Source: Psychrobacillus sp. NEAU-3TGS
Lineage (GTDB): Bacteria > Bacillota > Bacilli > Bacillales_A > Planococcaceae
Length of the DNA: 64,000 nucleotides
NCBI RefSeq assembly: GCF_029955155.1
Contig: NZ_JAPNOZ010000012.1
Location: 701,610-765,609 of the forward strand
Reading direction: 5' to 3'
Position numbers and translations under genes: made by a program. Positions 1 to 10,557 of the stretch are shown here, piece by piece (positions within the stretch are counted from its first letter, which is position 1; each line of letters starts with the position of its first letter). The notes beneath the pieces are model-generated. The model ran no database searches, had not been told where the DNA came from, and worked only from the letters and a program-made list of their open reading frames with translations.

Positions 1-8
1 TCGTCCCC

Positions 9-47
9 AAAAACAAGAAAACCCTTTTTACCATATGGCAAGAAGGG
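9..47 (-). terminator. Rho-independent terminator after rbgA
   Basis: On the minus strand a 12-pair stem (bases 22-47, one mismatch and one G-T pair, two-base loop) is followed by a T-rich tail (bases 9-21). It starts 12 bases after the rbgA stop codon and ends the lepB-rbgA transcript. Confidence 0.8.
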
Positions 48-59
48 CATATTTTCACA

Positions 60-911
60 TTAATATTCTTCTACAAAATCGAAAGTCAATCGACCAAGAT
101 GGAGACTGCGAACATCACGAACAATTAACTCTGCTACTTGATCGTAATCTATTTCTCCGCCACCTGCGTAACATCTCCGCAGTTTTCCTATGTGGTCGAA
201 CGTTTCGACTAAATCTTCGCTAACCTCTGATAGCTGATATCGTTCTTCCATACGCTTTGGATAATGCTCCTGTAGGAAACGAAGTCCGTAAACAGCTAGA
301 TCTTCCATGTTGATGACCGCATCTTTTATGGCACCTGTGAGCGCTAGCTTATATCCAACTTCTTGATCCTCAAACTTAGGCCAAAGAATACCTGGTGTAT
401 CGAGTAATTCAATTTCTCTTTCCACTTTGATCCATTGTTGTTTTTTCGTTACGCCTGGTGTATTACCTGTTCTAGCAATATTTTTCTTAGCAAATCGGTT
501 AATAAGTGTCGATTTCCCTACGTTCGGAATTCCGACAATCATCGCTCTAATTGCCCGAGGTTTAATGCCACGCTCTTTCATACGATCCCATTTCGGCTTT
601 AAAAGCTCTTTAGCGGCTTTGAAAACTGTTTGGAGTCCTTTTCCCTCTAAAGAGTTTATCGCGACAGCAGGGTGCCCTTTTGACTCAAAATAAGCTATCC
701 ATTTTTTTGTTTGCGCTTCATCTGCCATGTCCATTTTGTTAAGGATAAGCAATCTTGTTTTTTGATGAACTACTTCATCAATCATCGGATTTCTTGAAGA
801 CAACGGTAAACGTGCATCTATTAATTCAAAAATGATATCCACTAGTTTTAAGTTTTCCGTTACTTCTCTTCTCGCCTTGGCCATATGACCAGGAAACCAT
901 TGAATCGTCAT
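60..911 (-). CDS. rbgA: Ribosome biogenesis GTPase A (YlqF/RbgA)
   Basis: A 283-residue circularly permuted GTPase. The G4 motif NKMD (58-61) comes before the P-loop GIPNVGKST (127-135) and the G3 motif DTPG (171-174), the order that defines the YlqF/YawG family. RbgA acts late in assembly of the 50S subunit. The N-terminal sequence WFPGHMAKA is typical of the family. An AAGGTGG Shine-Dalgarno sequence precedes the ATG. It follows signal peptidase I by 16 bases and the two are probably cotranscribed. Length is normal and nothing is missing. Confidence 0.96.
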   Translation of the reverse strand: MTIQWFPGHMAKARREVTENLKLVDIIFELIDARLPLSSRNPMIDEVVHQKTRLLILNKMDMADEAQTKKWIAYFESKGHPAVAINSLEGKGLQTVFKAAKELLKPKWDRMKERGIKPRAIRAMIVGIPNVGKSTLINRFAKKNIARTGNTPGVTKKQQWIKVEREIELLDTPGILWPKFEDQEVGYKLALTGAIKDAVINMEDLAVYGLRFLQEHYPKRMEERYQLSEVSEDLVETFDHIGKLRRCYAGGGEIDYDQVAELIVRDVRSLHLGRLTFDFVEEY

Positions 912-927
912 TTTTGTACCACCTTCT

Positions 928-1488
928 TTACTTCACAAAACCAATATCATCCATAGGCCAAAATACAAAATTTGTACTTCCGATTACCTCGTCTGTCTTA
1001 ACGAGACCAATATGTCGGCTATCCTTACTATACAAACGATTATCTCCCATTACGAATATGTATCCTTCGGGGATTTTATTTTCTTGTGTAATATCTTCCA
1101 AAGTGAAGTCACCAGTTAACGTTCCTTCAGTAAGTTCGCTTTTATATTCCTCTAAATATGGTTCTGGTAATTCTTTTCCATTGATAAATAATTGATCATT
1201 TTTAAATTCTACATGATCACCTGGTAAACCAATAACTCGTTTAATATAATTCTTTTGTTCTGGTGCATGAAATACTACTATATCGTAACGATCTGGTCCG
1301 CCAACCATATATCCAATTTTGTTAACAACCATACGATCGCCATTTTTTAAAGTAGGCATCATCGATTCTCCGTCTACCACAATTGGTGTAAATAAAAAGA
1401 AACGAATTATTGCTGCGAGTCCAAAAGCTATCAAAAGAGCTTTCGACCATTCCCATAATTCATTCTTTTCTTTTTTTACTTGTTCCAT
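928..1488 (-). CDS. lepB: Type I signal peptidase
   Basis: A membrane-anchored S26 protease that removes signal peptides from exported proteins, 186 residues. One N-terminal membrane segment (about residues 15-35) is followed by the catalytic serine in GESMMPT (Ser42 in this numbering) and the general-base lysine in [11 protein letters not shown] (Lys83). A longer reading frame begins at a GTG at 1509, but AAAGGAGG lies inside that extension, 7 bases before the ATG at 1488, so the ATG is chosen. It lies between rplS and rbgA. SipS/SipT-type paralogues cannot be told apart from sequence alone. Confidence 0.94.
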   Translation of the reverse strand: MEQVKKEKNELWEWSKALLIAFGLAAIIRFFLFTPIVVDGESMMPTLKNGDRMVVNKIGYMVGGPDRYDIVVFHAPEQKNYIKRVIGLPGDHVEFKNDQLFINGKELPEPYLEEYKSELTEGTLTGDFTLEDITQENKIPEGYIFVMGDNRLYSKDSRHIGLVKTDEVIGSTNFVFWPMDDIGFVK

Positions 1489-1516
1489 CAATTTGCCTCC
1501 TTTATTCACTCTCTAT

Positions 1517-1545
1517 ATTGTACAAGGAAAATTAGTTTCAAGCAA
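1517..1545 (-). promoter_or_regulatory. Candidate SigA promoter of lepB-rbgA
   Basis: TTGCTT (1540-1545), a 17-base spacer and TACAAT (1517-1522) lie between the rplS terminator and lepB. The -10 fits 5 of 6 consensus bases; the -35 is weak. Confidence 0.45.
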
Positions 1546-1571
1546 AAAGAATGACATCATTTCTTTTAAAA

Positions 1572-1618
1572 AGCAAAAATGTTGTAGCAAAAGTGGCATC
1601 ACCTTCACTACAACATTT
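1572..1618 (-). terminator. Rho-independent terminator after rplS
   Basis: An 11-base inverted repeat AAATGTTGTAG / CTACAACATTT (1577-1587 and 1608-1618) is followed on the minus strand by TTTTTGCTTTTT. It lies just after the rplS stop. Confidence 0.85.
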
Positions 1619-1628
1619 ACTTTTACTA

Positions 1629-1976
1629 TTAGCGACGTTCTTTAATACGAGCTGCTTTACCGCGTAGTTCACGTAAGTAGTACAATTTAGCACGACGAAC
1701 TTTACCACGACGAACAACTTCTAAGTTTGCAATTTTTGGTGTGTGTACAGGGAATGTACGTTCAACACCAACGCCAGAAGAAATTTTACGAACTGTGAAA
1801 GTTTCGCTGATTCCGCCTCCACGACGTTTAATTACAACACCTTCGTACATTTGAATACGTTCACGAGTTCCCTCTACTACCTTAACGTGTACACGAACTG
1901 TGTCACCAGGACGGAAAGTTGGAAGATCTGTACGTAATTGTTCTTTAGTGATTTCTGCAATAATGTTTTGCATCAT
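1629..1976 (-). CDS. rplS: 50S ribosomal protein L19
   Basis: Ribosomal protein L19 (115 residues) sits at the interface of the two ribosomal subunits. The sequence [20 protein letters not shown] and the C-terminal [20 protein letters not shown] are nearly identical to B. subtilis L19. Two consecutive ATG codons follow AAGGAGA. By family alignment the second (1973) is the usual start; the first has slightly better spacing. It has its own promoter and terminator and a possible leader, so it can be made independently of trmD upstream. Confidence 0.97.
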   Translation of the reverse strand: MMQNIIAEITKEQLRTDLPTFRPGDTVRVHVKVVEGTRERIQMYEGVVIKRRGGGISETFTVRKISSGVGVERTFPVHTPKIANLEVVRRGKVRRAKLYYLRELRGKAARIKERR

Positions 1977-2065
1977 TTTCTCTCCTTCTCTAGAATGCTC
2001 TTACACACATTAACTGTTGCAGCGGAACACCCAAAATCAGTACTTCACATAAAAGTACATAATAG
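1977..2065 (-). promoter_or_regulatory. rplS 5' leader, possible L19 leader element
   Basis: About 85 bases lie between the presumed rplS start site and its start codon. They include GTTCCGCTGCAAC followed by AGTTAATGTGTG. A conserved L19 leader that autoregulates rplS is known in low-GC Gram-positives; position and this core suggest it here. I could not run a covariance-model search, so this is tentative. Confidence 0.35.
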
Positions 2066-2094
2066 AATATATCATAACTAGTTGTTACATGCAA
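2066..2094 (-). promoter_or_regulatory. Candidate SigA promoter of rplS
   Basis: TTGCAT (2089-2094), a 17-base spacer and TATATT (2066-2071) begin right after the trmD stop codon. The -10 matches 5 of 6 consensus bases. Confidence 0.55.
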
Positions 2095-2832
2095 TTATAA
2101 TTTGCTTTTTAATTCATTAATTAATTGTTTTTCTTTATCACTTAATTCAACCTGGTCTAACAAATCAGGTCGTCTTTCCACCGTTCGTTTCAGCGACTGT
2201 TCTCTTCTCCATTTATCAATGGCCGCATGATTACCTGACAATAAAACATCCGGCACTTTATAGCCGCGATATTCTACCGGACGAGTATAATGCGGATGCT
2301 CTAATAGTCCAGTCGAAAAAGAATCTTGTTCATGTGAGGCAGCTTTTCCAAGTACATTTGGTAATAGTCTTACAACACTATCCACCACAGTCATTGCAGC
2401 CAGCTCTCCACCGGTAAGCACAAAGTCTCCAATGGAAATCTCATCTGTCACTAAATGCTCTCGTATGCGCTCATCATAGCCTTCGTAATGACCACAAATG
2501 AAGATAAGTTCCTCTTCTTTTGCAAGTTCTTCTGCTTTTTTCTGCGTAAATCGCTCGCCTTGAGGGCAAAGAAGAATAATACGACGTTTATGCTCCGAAT
2601 GCTGAACAAGCGACTCTACTGCATTAAAAATGGGTTCTGGCTTCAACACCATCCCGGCTCCTCCACCGTATGGATAATCATCTACTTGGTGATGTTTATT
2701 CCCAGCAAACTCTCGAAAATTAACTACATTTATCGCAACTTCTTCTTTTTCCTGCGCTTTTTTCAAAATAGAGGAATTAAAAACCCCCGTAAACATTTCC
2801 GGAAAAAGCGAAAGAATATGAATGTTCATCAT
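2095..2832 (-). CDS. trmD: tRNA (guanine-N1)-methyltransferase TrmD
   Basis: TrmD uses S-adenosylmethionine to methylate G37 of tRNAs with G at position 36, which prevents +1 frameshifting. The protein (245 residues) has the SPOUT knot motifs [23 protein letters not shown] and [14 protein letters not shown]. It overlaps the end of rimM at ATGA. A second ATG three bases on (2829) is an equally possible start. The order rpsP-khpA-rimM-trmD-rplS is conserved in Bacillales. Confidence 0.97.
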   Translation of the reverse strand: MMNIHILSLFPEMFTGVFNSSILKKAQEKEEVAINVVNFREFAGNKHHQVDDYPYGGGAGMVLKPEPIFNAVESLVQHSEHKRRIILLCPQGERFTQKKAEELAKEEELIFICGHYEGYDERIREHLVTDEISIGDFVLTGGELAAMTVVDSVVRLLPNVLGKAASHEQDSFSTGLLEHPHYTRPVEYRGYKVPDVLLSGNHAAIDKWRREQSLKRTVERRPDLLDQVELSDKEKQLINELKSKL

Positions 2833-3344
2833 GATAATAAACCATCCAACACGTCAATCGTAATTTTCTTATTTGCAATATCGACCGATTTCACAACATC
2901 CTCGATATACGGAATATAATGGGTTTTCCCTTTTACGGGTTGAACTGCCCAAACGTCATTAGCACCGGTTTGAATGATTTCTGTAACTGTTCCGATTGCC
3001 TCACCTTCCAATGATTCAACCGAGCAGCCAATAATCTCATGGTAATAAAATTCATTCTCTTCTAAATCCGAAAGATACTTCTCCGATACTTTCAATACAG
3101 CATCTCTAAAAGCTTCTACATCTTTTAATAATGTATATCCTTCAAATGTCAATAAATCAAAGTTTTTGTGCTTACGATGACTAGCCACTTTGACGATAAT
3201 CGGTTTAGATCTATCCGCTTTATAAAGTCCAAGCTCGCTTCCTACTTCATAACGTTCATCTGCAAAGTCAGTAGTTGAAATAACACGAACTTCTCCCCAA
3301 ATACCATGCGTGTTGACAATTTTACCAACATTAAACCATTCCAT
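2829..3344 (-). CDS. rimM: Ribosome maturation factor RimM
   Basis: RimM (171 residues) binds S19 and helps mature the 30S head. The N-terminal half holds the RimM beta-barrel start ([16 protein letters not shown]) and the C-terminal half is PRC-barrel-like ([21 protein letters not shown], then DVWAVQ...[13 protein letters not shown]). AGGAGG lies 9 bases before the ATG. Upstream, where B. subtilis has ylqD, there is only a repeat element. Confidence 0.96.
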   Translation of the reverse strand: MEWFNVGKIVNTHGIWGEVRVISTTDFADERYEVGSELGLYKADRSKPIIVKVASHRKHKNFDLLTFEGYTLLKDVEAFRDAVLKVSEKYLSDLEENEFYYHEIIGCSVESLEGEAIGTVTEIIQTGANDVWAVQPVKGKTHYIPYIEDVVKSVDIANKKITIDVLDGLLS

Positions 3345-3362
3345 CTATCATTACCTCCTATC

Positions 3363-3545
3363 ATAAAAGCGCAAGTGCCTATGTCTGCCCCGACAGGCAA
3401 ATGGGGATGGGGTAGGTCTGCAAAGTCCGCCACATCGTGTGGCAAAGCAGACATAACCCGCATCGTGCGGGCCAAGGAGACAGCTCCTCAGCCACCACAG
3501 CTTTTTCACATTTGACCCCGAGGGGCAAGGCGCTAGAGCTGGATC
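3363..3545. repeat. Hairpin-rich intergenic repeat, family 1, short copy
   Basis: This non-coding element matches 27672-27910 over nearly its whole length, in the same orientation. Both copies keep perfect hairpins: GCCACA-TCG-TGTGGC, CCCGCA-TCG-TGCGGG and CCCC-GA-GGGG. The copy here lacks two short segments present in the other. Open frames through it on both strands look like by-products. It occupies the place of ylqD between khpA and rimM. Confidence 0.85.
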
Positions 3546-3576
3546 TATCAAAAAAGGAAGAACAAAGTGTTCTCCC

Positions 3577-3810
3577 TTAATCTTGAATGTCGACATATGT
3601 TTTTTTCTTTTGGTGACTGCCTGCTGCTGAGTAAACAATAGTGCGAATGGCTTTTGCTACTCGCCCTTGTTTGCCAATTACTTTCCCCATATCTTCAGGA
3701 TGAACAGAAAGTTTATAAACTATACGGTTTACATTTTCCTCTTCTTCAACTTGAACTTTATCAGGATAATCAACTAATGGTTTAACGATTGTTTCGATCA
3801 GCTGCTTCAC
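3577..3810 (-). CDS. khpA: KH-domain RNA-binding protein KhpA (YlqC)
   Basis: A 77-residue protein made of one KH domain. The RNA-binding loop is GKVIGKQGR (GxxG type, about residues 42-50). KhpA works with KhpB in RNA binding linked to cell elongation and division in Gram-positives. It starts 14 bases after rpsP, which implies cotranscription. Length and sequence are typical. Confidence 0.95.
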   Translation of the reverse strand: MKQLIETIVKPLVDYPDKVQVEEEENVNRIVYKLSVHPEDMGKVIGKQGRVAKAIRTIVYSAAGSHQKKKTYVDIQD

Positions 3811-3824
3811 ATTGTCCCCTCCGA

Positions 3825-4163
<339 letters not shown>

Positions 4164-4199
4164 GTGTTTTTTCTTAACACCTTATTTTTTCTAGAAATT

Positions 4200-5554
4200 T
4201 CACTTAAAAAGTGAGTCTAAACCAGGCATTCTCATCTTTTTCTTTCCTTTTTGTTGCATGTTCGTCATTTGTTTCATCATTTTTTCATGTCTTCAAATTG
4301 CTTCAATAATCTGTTTACGTCTTGAATCGATGTTCCAGATCCTTTGGCAATTCGTTTTTTTCTTGGACCGTTGATAATTTCAGGGGTTGTTTTTTCTTTT
4401 GCAGTCATCGAGTAAATAATGGCTTCTACACGATCCATTTGCTTTTCATCGACTTTTGCATTTTCCAACCCTTTAATCTTACCTGCCCCTGGAAGCATCT
4501 TCAAAATTTCATCCAATGGTCCCATTTGTTTAACTTGGCTAAGTTGCTCCAAAAAGTCATCAAATGTAAAAGACTGTGTACGGAATTTTTCTTCTAATTC
4601 CTTCGCTTTTTCTTCGTCTACATTTGCTTGTGCTTTTTCGATTAGAGACATCATATCTCCCATACCTAAAATACGAGAAGCCATACGCTCTGGGTGGAAA
4701 GCTTCTAAAGCATCCATCTTTTCGCCCATCCCGACAAATTTAATAGGCTTTTGCGTTACAGAACGAATAGATAAAGCCGCCCCACCACGAGTGTCCCCGT
4801 CTAGTTTCGTTAAGAGAACACCTGTGATACCTAGAGTTTCGTTAAAATTATTCGCAACATTGACCGCATCTTGCCCCGTCATCGCATCGACAACCAAGAA
4901 GATTTCGTCTGGTTCTTTAATGGCACGAATGTCTTTTAGCTCCTGCATAAGTGTTTCGTCAATATGAAGTCGACCTGCTGTATCGATCATTACAACATCA
5001 TGATGCTCTTCTTTTGCATGTTCAAGTGCCTGTTTGACAATTTCAACAGGTGAAACATCTGTCCCTAATGCAAAGACCGGTAAAGATAACTGCTTTCCGA
5101 GCGTTTCTAGCTGTTTTATTGCCGCAGGGCGATAAATATCTGCGGCAACAAGTAAAGGCTTTTTGTTGTATTTTTTGCGCAATACGTTTGCTAACTTCCC
5201 GGTAGTAGTCGTTTTACCTGCACCTTGAAGCCCAACCATCATAATGACAGTCGGAGGTCTCGTTGCAAAAGAAATCTGACTTTGCTCCCCACCCATTAAC
5301 TCCGTTAATTCATCTTTAACGATTTTAATGACATGCTGGCCAGGAGTTAAACTTTTCATCACTTCTTGACCAACTGCTCGTTCGGATACATTTTTGACGA
5401 ATTCTTTCACGACTTTCAAGTTAACATCCGCTTCAATTAACGCACGTCTTACATCTTTCATCATTTCTTTTACATCTGCTTCAGAAATTTTTCCTTTACC
5501 TTTGATTTTCTGAAGCGTCCCTTGGAGTCGCTCAGCTAATCCTTCAAATGCCAT
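4200..5554 (-). CDS. ffh: Signal recognition particle protein Ffh (frameshift near 3' end)
   Basis: Ffh is the GTPase of the signal recognition particle. It binds SRP RNA and signal sequences and docks with FtsY. The N and G domains (to about residue 295) carry GLQGAGKTTTTGKLA, DTAGR and TKLDGD; the M domain follows. As given, the frame stops at 4277 after 425 codons (...FEDMKK). One base added to the T6 run at 4280-4285 restores the usual Met- and Lys-rich tail ending PGLDSLFK, with a stop at 4200 and a total of 451 residues. I therefore give the restored span. Only the M-domain tail is affected. Gene order smc-ftsY-ylxM-ffh is conserved. Confidence 0.93.
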
Positions 5555-5566
5555 GCACGCCGCCTC

Positions 5567-5896
5567 CTAATCCCATTCTTTTAATTGATTAATGAGTTGA
5601 ATCAGTGTTTCTTCAGATGATTGATCTTTTACTACTAGCAATAGCTCATCAATCGTTTCTTGTCGTTTTTCAAATTTCGTAAACAGATTAAGCTTCTCTT
5701 CATATTCTTCTAGCATTGCCTCTGTTCGCCGAATATTATCATAAACTGCTTGTCTCGAAATATCATATTCTTCTGCTATTTCTCCAAGTGATAAATCATC
5801 TAAATAATAAAGCTGCATATAGCTTCTTTGTTTATCGGTTAATAGAGCTTGATAGAAATCGAATAAAAAATTCATACGAGTTGTTTTTTCAATCAT
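5567..5896 (-). CDS. ylxM: YlxM-family helix-turn-helix protein (SRP-associated)
   Basis: A 109-residue all-helical protein with a sigma-70 region 4-like helix-turn-helix ([23 protein letters not shown], about residues 36-58). The YlxM/p13 family is encoded beside ffh; in streptococci it is reported to modulate SRP GTPase activity. A preceding ATG at 5902 abuts the AGGAG Shine-Dalgarno sequence, so the ATG at 5896, with 8-base spacing, is preferred. The gene ends 12 bases before ffh. Confidence 0.92.
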   Translation of the reverse strand: MIEKTTRMNFLFDFYQALLTDKQRSYMQLYYLDDLSLGEIAEEYDISRQAVYDNIRRTEAMLEEYEEKLNLFTKFEKRQETIDELLLVVKDQSSEETLIQLINQLKEWD

Positions 5897-5962
5897 TTCC
5901 ATCTCTCCTATTCAATTGTCATTCTCTAGTTTAGTAACTGCCGATGCATCTGTCAAGTAAAA

Positions 5963-6985
5963 TTACTTGTCTGATTCATTTTCACTTTCATGCTCTAGAC
6001 CTTCTGCAAAAAGTCCATATACATATTTCTCCGCATCAAACGGTTGTAAGTCATCCATTTGCTCGCCAAGCCCAACGAATTTAACCGGTATATGCAACTT
6101 CGAACGAATAGCTAACACAATACCACCTTTTGCAGTACCATCTAACTTAGTTAATACGATACCCGTAACATTTGTAGCTTCTTTAAAAGTTTGCGCTTGC
6201 ACTAATGCATTTTGTCCTGTCGTAGCGTCTAAAGCAAGTAATACCTCATGCGGAGCGTTCGGTATTTCCCGAGAAATAACGCGATGAATTTTCTCTAATT
6301 CATTCATTAAGTTAACTTTGTTTTGCAGTCGACCAGCAGTATCACATATCAACACATCTGCATTTCTATTTTTTGCTGCTCTAATAGCGTCGTACATAAC
6401 TGCAGCTGGGTCAGAGCCTTCAGCTTGTTTAATCACTTCTACGCCTACTCGGTCTCCCCAAACTTGAAGTTGGTCAATAGCTCCTGCACGGAATGTATCT
6501 CCGGCAGCAAGCATCACTTTTTTTCCTTCTCCTTTTAGACGATGTGCAAGTTTTCCAATTGTAGTAGTTTTTCCTACACCATTAACTCCGACGAATAAAA
6601 TAACAGATAATCCCTCGTTTTCCAATTGGAGTTCTGTTATATTCTCTTCGCCAGCTTCATAAATTTCTACTAGCTTTTCGGAAATAACTGACTGAATTCC
6701 CGCTGTGTCTTTTATATTTTTACGCTGTACTTCAAAGCGTAATGCTTCCATTAGCTCGTCTACAGTTTCAAAACCAACGTCCGCTTGCAGTAAAATTTCT
6801 TCTAATTCCTCGAAAAACTCTTCATCTACTTTGCGATACTTTGCAACAAGGTCATTTACTTTAGAAGTAAACTGGTTTCTCGTTTTAGCCAAACCTTCTT
6901 TAAACTTGTTCGTTATCGTAACCGTTTCTTGGACTTCTTCCGTTGTACCAAGCATTTTATCCTTTAGCTTTTTAAAAAAACTCAT
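5963..6985 (-). CDS. ftsY: SRP receptor FtsY
   Basis: FtsY is the membrane-associated GTPase receptor for Ffh-ribosome complexes. It has a short N-terminal region, an NG domain, P-loop GVNGVGKTT (133-141), DTAGR (215-219) and TKLDG (279-283), 340 residues in all. The long acidic A domain of E. coli FtsY is absent, as usual in Bacillus. It lies 14 bases after smc, and ylxM and ffh follow, so receptor and SRP subunits are made together. Confidence 0.97.
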   Translation of the reverse strand: MSFFKKLKDKMLGTTEEVQETVTITNKFKEGLAKTRNQFTSKVNDLVAKYRKVDEEFFEELEEILLQADVGFETVDELMEALRFEVQRKNIKDTAGIQSVISEKLVEIYEAGEENITELQLENEGLSVILFVGVNGVGKTTTIGKLAHRLKGEGKKVMLAAGDTFRAGAIDQLQVWGDRVGVEVIKQAEGSDPAAVMYDAIRAAKNRNADVLICDTAGRLQNKVNLMNELEKIHRVISREIPNAPHEVLLALDATTGQNALVQAQTFKEATNVTGIVLTKLDGTAKGGIVLAIRSKLHIPVKFVGLGEQMDDLQPFDAEKYVYGLFAEGLEHESENESDK

Positions 6986-6999
6986 CCGTATAAACTCCT

Positions 7000-9900
7000 T
7001 TACGTCACTAATTGTTCTTCTAGTTTAACAGAAACTAATTTAGAAATTCCGGATTCTTGCATCGTAATACCATACAAAACATCCGCGCCTTCCATCGTTC
7101 CTTTTCGATGGGTAATCACGATAAACTGTGTATCATGACTGAATTTTTTCAAGTATTCACTATAACGAGTGACATTTGCTTCATCTAGCGCCGCTTCGAC
7201 CTCATCCAAAATACAGAATGGTACTGGTCTTGTATGGAGAATAGCAAACAACAAAGCAATCGCTGTAAGTGCCCGCTCCCCACCTGACAACAAGGAAAGG
7301 TTTTGCAATTTCTTGCCTGGAGGCTGAGCGATAATATCAATACCAGTATCCAGTAATGAAGTTGGATCAGTAAGGATAAGGTCAGCCTGCCCACCGCCGA
7401 ATAATTCACGGAATACTACTTTAAAATGTTTCTGTATTTCCTGGAAGGTAGTTTCAAAACGAATCGTCATTTCTTCGTCCATCTCTTTTATCACTTCATG
7501 CAATGTTTCTTGAGCAGAGAGCAAGTCTTCCCTTTGTTCAGTCAAAAATGCATGACGTTCACTGACCTGTTCGAATTCTTGAATAGAGCCTAAATTAATC
7601 GGGCCAAGCTCTTCAATAGAAAGTTTTAATAGCTTCACTTTTTTGCGAGCCAAATCTTCTTCAAGATCAAACGGAAAATCGCGTTCAGCCTCTTCTAAAG
7701 TCATTTCATACGTATCTTCTAGATGATTTTGTAAAGTATGCATCTCTACTTCTAACTTACTTAGCTTAATCTCCAGTTCTCGTTCTACGTTTGCATGAAG
7801 ATTTGCTTCGTTTTGTACAGATTTCAAGGTATGCTCGAGTTTACTTATTTGATGCACAAGGTCTAGCCTATTTGTTTTGCCAGACTGAATTTGTTCGACC
7901 AACTGATCCTTTTTCTCTTTCAATTGCCCGATCAGTAAAACAAGCTCTTCTGCAGAAGTACCACCTTGTTCATCATTTTCATACCATGCAATTTCTTTTT
8001 GTAATGACTCTACTTTTTGGGTACTCGTTAAAATGAAGCTTTCCAGCTGCGCTTTTTCTTTTTCTTGCTGGGAAACTTGTTCGTTTACGACAGCGATATG
8101 AGATAGTAGCTCTCCAAGTTCATTTTGAAACTTATCTTTTTCTTCAATCGATTGTTGTTTCAACAATTGTAATTGGTCGATTGTTTGAGAAATAGTAGCT
8201 AATGATTCCTTAATCTCCGCATTTCTAATTGCAGTTTGTTCTTTTTTACGAACTAGGTTCTCTTGTAAATGATTTTTTTCCGTTTTTTCCTCATCATATT
8301 CTAGTAATTGATGTGTAATTCTAGAAATGATTGCGGCACATTCTCTCGTTTCGGAAAGCAGTCGATGCTCCTCTCCCCGCAAGGTTTCGCCTGCAAGTCG
8401 AGTTTCCTCTAACTCAATTCTTAGCTGCTGAACTTCTTGTTTCCTTGAAGAAACGGCTTTTTCTGCCTGATAAACAGATTTCTCTAGTTCAACAAGCTTG
8501 TCATTTAATTGATCCAACTCTGCTTTACGTGTAAACAGCGATGATTGCTGTTTAACCGAACCACCGGTCAGTGAACCACCTGCGTTGACTACATCCCCAT
8601 CTAAAGTGACAAATCGATACTTATACTGCAAACGAGACGCCATTTCATTTGCGCCTTTTAAATCTTTTGCAATGATAATATTGCCAAGTAAATTTTCCAC
8701 AATAATTTGATAGCCATCCTTATAGTTTACAAGCTTGTCTGCTGTATTGACAAATGATGGGTGTCCACTAATCGAAGCTAAAGTATGCTCGTTTAATTTA
8801 CGAGACTTCATCACTTGGAGTGGTAAAAATGTTGCTCTACCAACCCTTTTCTTTTTCAGCCATTCAATCGCCATTCGTGCATCTTGGCTCGTATCTGTAA
8901 TAATATGCTGAGATTGTTGGCCAATAGCCGTATCGATTGCATTCATGTATTCATGTGGTATTTGGATCAGCTCTGCTACAGCTCCGTGAATTCCTTGTAA
9001 TTCCTTTTTGTCTCTAGCCTTTAATACTTCTTTTACTCCTTGGAAAAATCCGGAGAACTCAGATTCTAGCTCCTCTAGCGAGTCTTTTCTTGCCTGCATT
9101 TGATGCTTCATTTGATACGCTTTTTGAAGCATGGTTTGCTGCTCTTCAAATGTCGTCTCTAGTTGTTCTGATGCTTTTCTCTTCTGCCCAAAGTCATTTA
9201 GTTTTTGTTCTAATTCTTTTTGACAGGTTGCTAGTAATTTGTCTAATTCCTGTTTACGGGCAGTAAGCTTCTCTAACTCTTCTTTTATGTCGCGATAGTC
9301 TTCAATCATTTTTTCAGAAGAAACATGTTCAAAATGCAATTGCTGCTCCATATGCTTCATTTCATTTTTCATCGTTGCTTCTTCGTTCAATAGATCAATA
9401 TACGTGCTTTTCAATTCTTCTATTTCATCTTCTACTTCCGAGGCAGATTTACTTAATACAAGATCAATTTGATGCTTTTTAGCACGAAGCTCTTTTAACA
9501 GAAGTTGTTTTTCTGATTTAGAAGCATTATTTTCTTTTAATTGGCGCTCAAAAGAAACAAGCTTTTCTTGTTCCTCTTCTAATGCCTTTCTTAGCTGAGA
9601 AATTTGCTGACTTGCATTATGCTGCTTTTCTGCGAGTAAAAGCTTACGACCTTCTAAACGTTCTAGTTCAGAGCTTGTCTCTACTAGTTCACTTTGTTCA
9701 GCATCTAGCTTTTCGTCTATTTGGGACATTGTTTTTCGATCTTTTTGGATGGAAGTTTCCATCTTATGAATTTGTTCTAAAAGTGATTGTTTTGTTTCTT
9801 CCATCGCTTGTAATTTACTATGTAATGTAGCATTTTCTTGAACATATAATCGTAAATCATGTGCAATTACAGCAATCTCAATACCTTTTAACTCCTCGGA

Positions 9901-10554
9901 CATTCGTAAATAGTCAGATGCAAGAGAAGACTGAATTTGTAAAGGCTCCATTCGACCATCTAATTCATGTAATATATCTAGTACACGATTTAAATTATCA
10001 TCTGTTTCGATCAGTTTAAATTCCGCTTTCTTTTTACGTTGCTTGTATTTTAGTACTCCAGCAGTTTCCTCAAAAATAGTTCTTCTATCTTCCGGACGGC
10101 TATTTAAAATCTCATCGACCCGCCCCTGCGAAATAATGGAAAAAGCTTCTTTTCCAAGACCAGAATCCATAAACAAATCGGTAATATCCTTCAACCTGCA
10201 TGATTGTTTGTTCAATAAATATTCGCTATCGCCGGATCTAAAAACCCTTCTAGTTACGCTAATTTCTGCAAAATCAAGCGGAACTAAATTGTCCGAGTTA
10301 TCTAGTATCAATGTAACTTCTGCAAAGTTTAGGGCTTTTCTAGAATCACTTCCTGCAAAAATAACATCTTCCATTTTCGCACCACGTAATGATTTAGCAG
10401 ATTGTTCCCCTAGTACCCAACGTATTGCATCGGTCACATTACTTTTTCCACTACCATTTGGACCTACAACCGCTGTAACTCCCGGTACAAAATCTATACC
10501 AATTCGGTCTGCAAATGACTTAAAACCAATAATTTCTAATCTCTTAAGGAACAA
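7000..10554 (-). CDS. smc: Chromosome segregation protein SMC
   Basis: The condensin ATPase, 1184 residues. The N-terminal head has Walker A GPNGSGKSN (31-39). A long coiled coil leads to a hinge (about 515-640, with HGAVAELIQIPHEYMNAID), a second coiled coil leads back, and the C-terminal head carries LSGGERALTAIALLFAI and Walker B CILDEVEAALDE. It works with ScpA and ScpB to organise and segregate chromosomes. It starts 3 bases after rnc ends. Confidence 0.98.
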   Translation of the reverse strand: MFLKRLEIIGFKSFADRIGIDFVPGVTAVVGPNGSGKSNVTDAIRWVLGEQSAKSLRGAKMEDVIFAGSDSRKALNFAEVTLILDNSDNLVPLDFAEISVTRRVFRSGDSEYLLNKQSCRLKDITDLFMDSGLGKEAFSIISQGRVDEILNSRPEDRRTIFEETAGVLKYKQRKKKAEFKLIETDDNLNRVLDILHELDGRMEPLQIQSSLASDYLRMSEELKGIEIAVIAHDLRLYVQENATLHSKLQAMEETKQSLLEQIHKMETSIQKDRKTMSQIDEKLDAEQSELVETSSELERLEGRKLLLAEKQHNASQQISQLRKALEEEQEKLVSFERQLKENNASKSEKQLLLKELRAKKHQIDLVLSKSASEVEDEIEELKSTYIDLLNEEATMKNEMKHMEQQLHFEHVSSEKMIEDYRDIKEELEKLTARKQELDKLLATCQKELEQKLNDFGQKRKASEQLETTFEEQQTMLQKAYQMKHQMQARKDSLEELESEFSGFFQGVKEVLKARDKKELQGIHGAVAELIQIPHEYMNAIDTAIGQQSQHIITDTSQDARMAIEWLKKKRVGRATFLPLQVMKSRKLNEHTLASISGHPSFVNTADKLVNYKDGYQIIVENLLGNIIIAKDLKGANEMASRLQYKYRFVTLDGDVVNAGGSLTGGSVKQQSSLFTRKAELDQLNDKLVELEKSVYQAEKAVSSRKQEVQQLRIELEETRLAGETLRGEEHRLLSETRECAAIISRITHQLLEYDEEKTEKNHLQENLVRKKEQTAIRNAEIKESLATISQTIDQLQLLKQQSIEEKDKFQNELGELLSHIAVVNEQVSQQEKEKAQLESFILTSTQKVESLQKEIAWYENDEQGGTSAEELVLLIGQLKEKKDQLVEQIQSGKTNRLDLVHQISKLEHTLKSVQNEANLHANVERELEIKLSKLEVEMHTLQNHLEDTYEMTLEEAERDFPFDLEEDLARKKVKLLKLSIEELGPINLGSIQEFEQVSERHAFLTEQREDLLSAQETLHEVIKEMDEEMTIRFETTFQEIQKHFKVVFRELFGGGQADLILTDPTSLLDTGIDIIAQPPGKKLQNLSLLSGGERALTAIALLFAILHTRPVPFCILDEVEAALDEANVTRYSEYLKKFSHDTQFIVITHRKGTMEGADVLYGITMQESGISKLVSVKLEEQLVT

Positions 10555-10557
10555 TGA

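Noticed and set aside
3242-3638. Several overlapping open frames on both strands across the family 1 repeat
   Set aside because: They contain only repeat translation (such as MRVMSALPHDVA), have no ribosome-binding sites, and recur solely because the repeat recurs.
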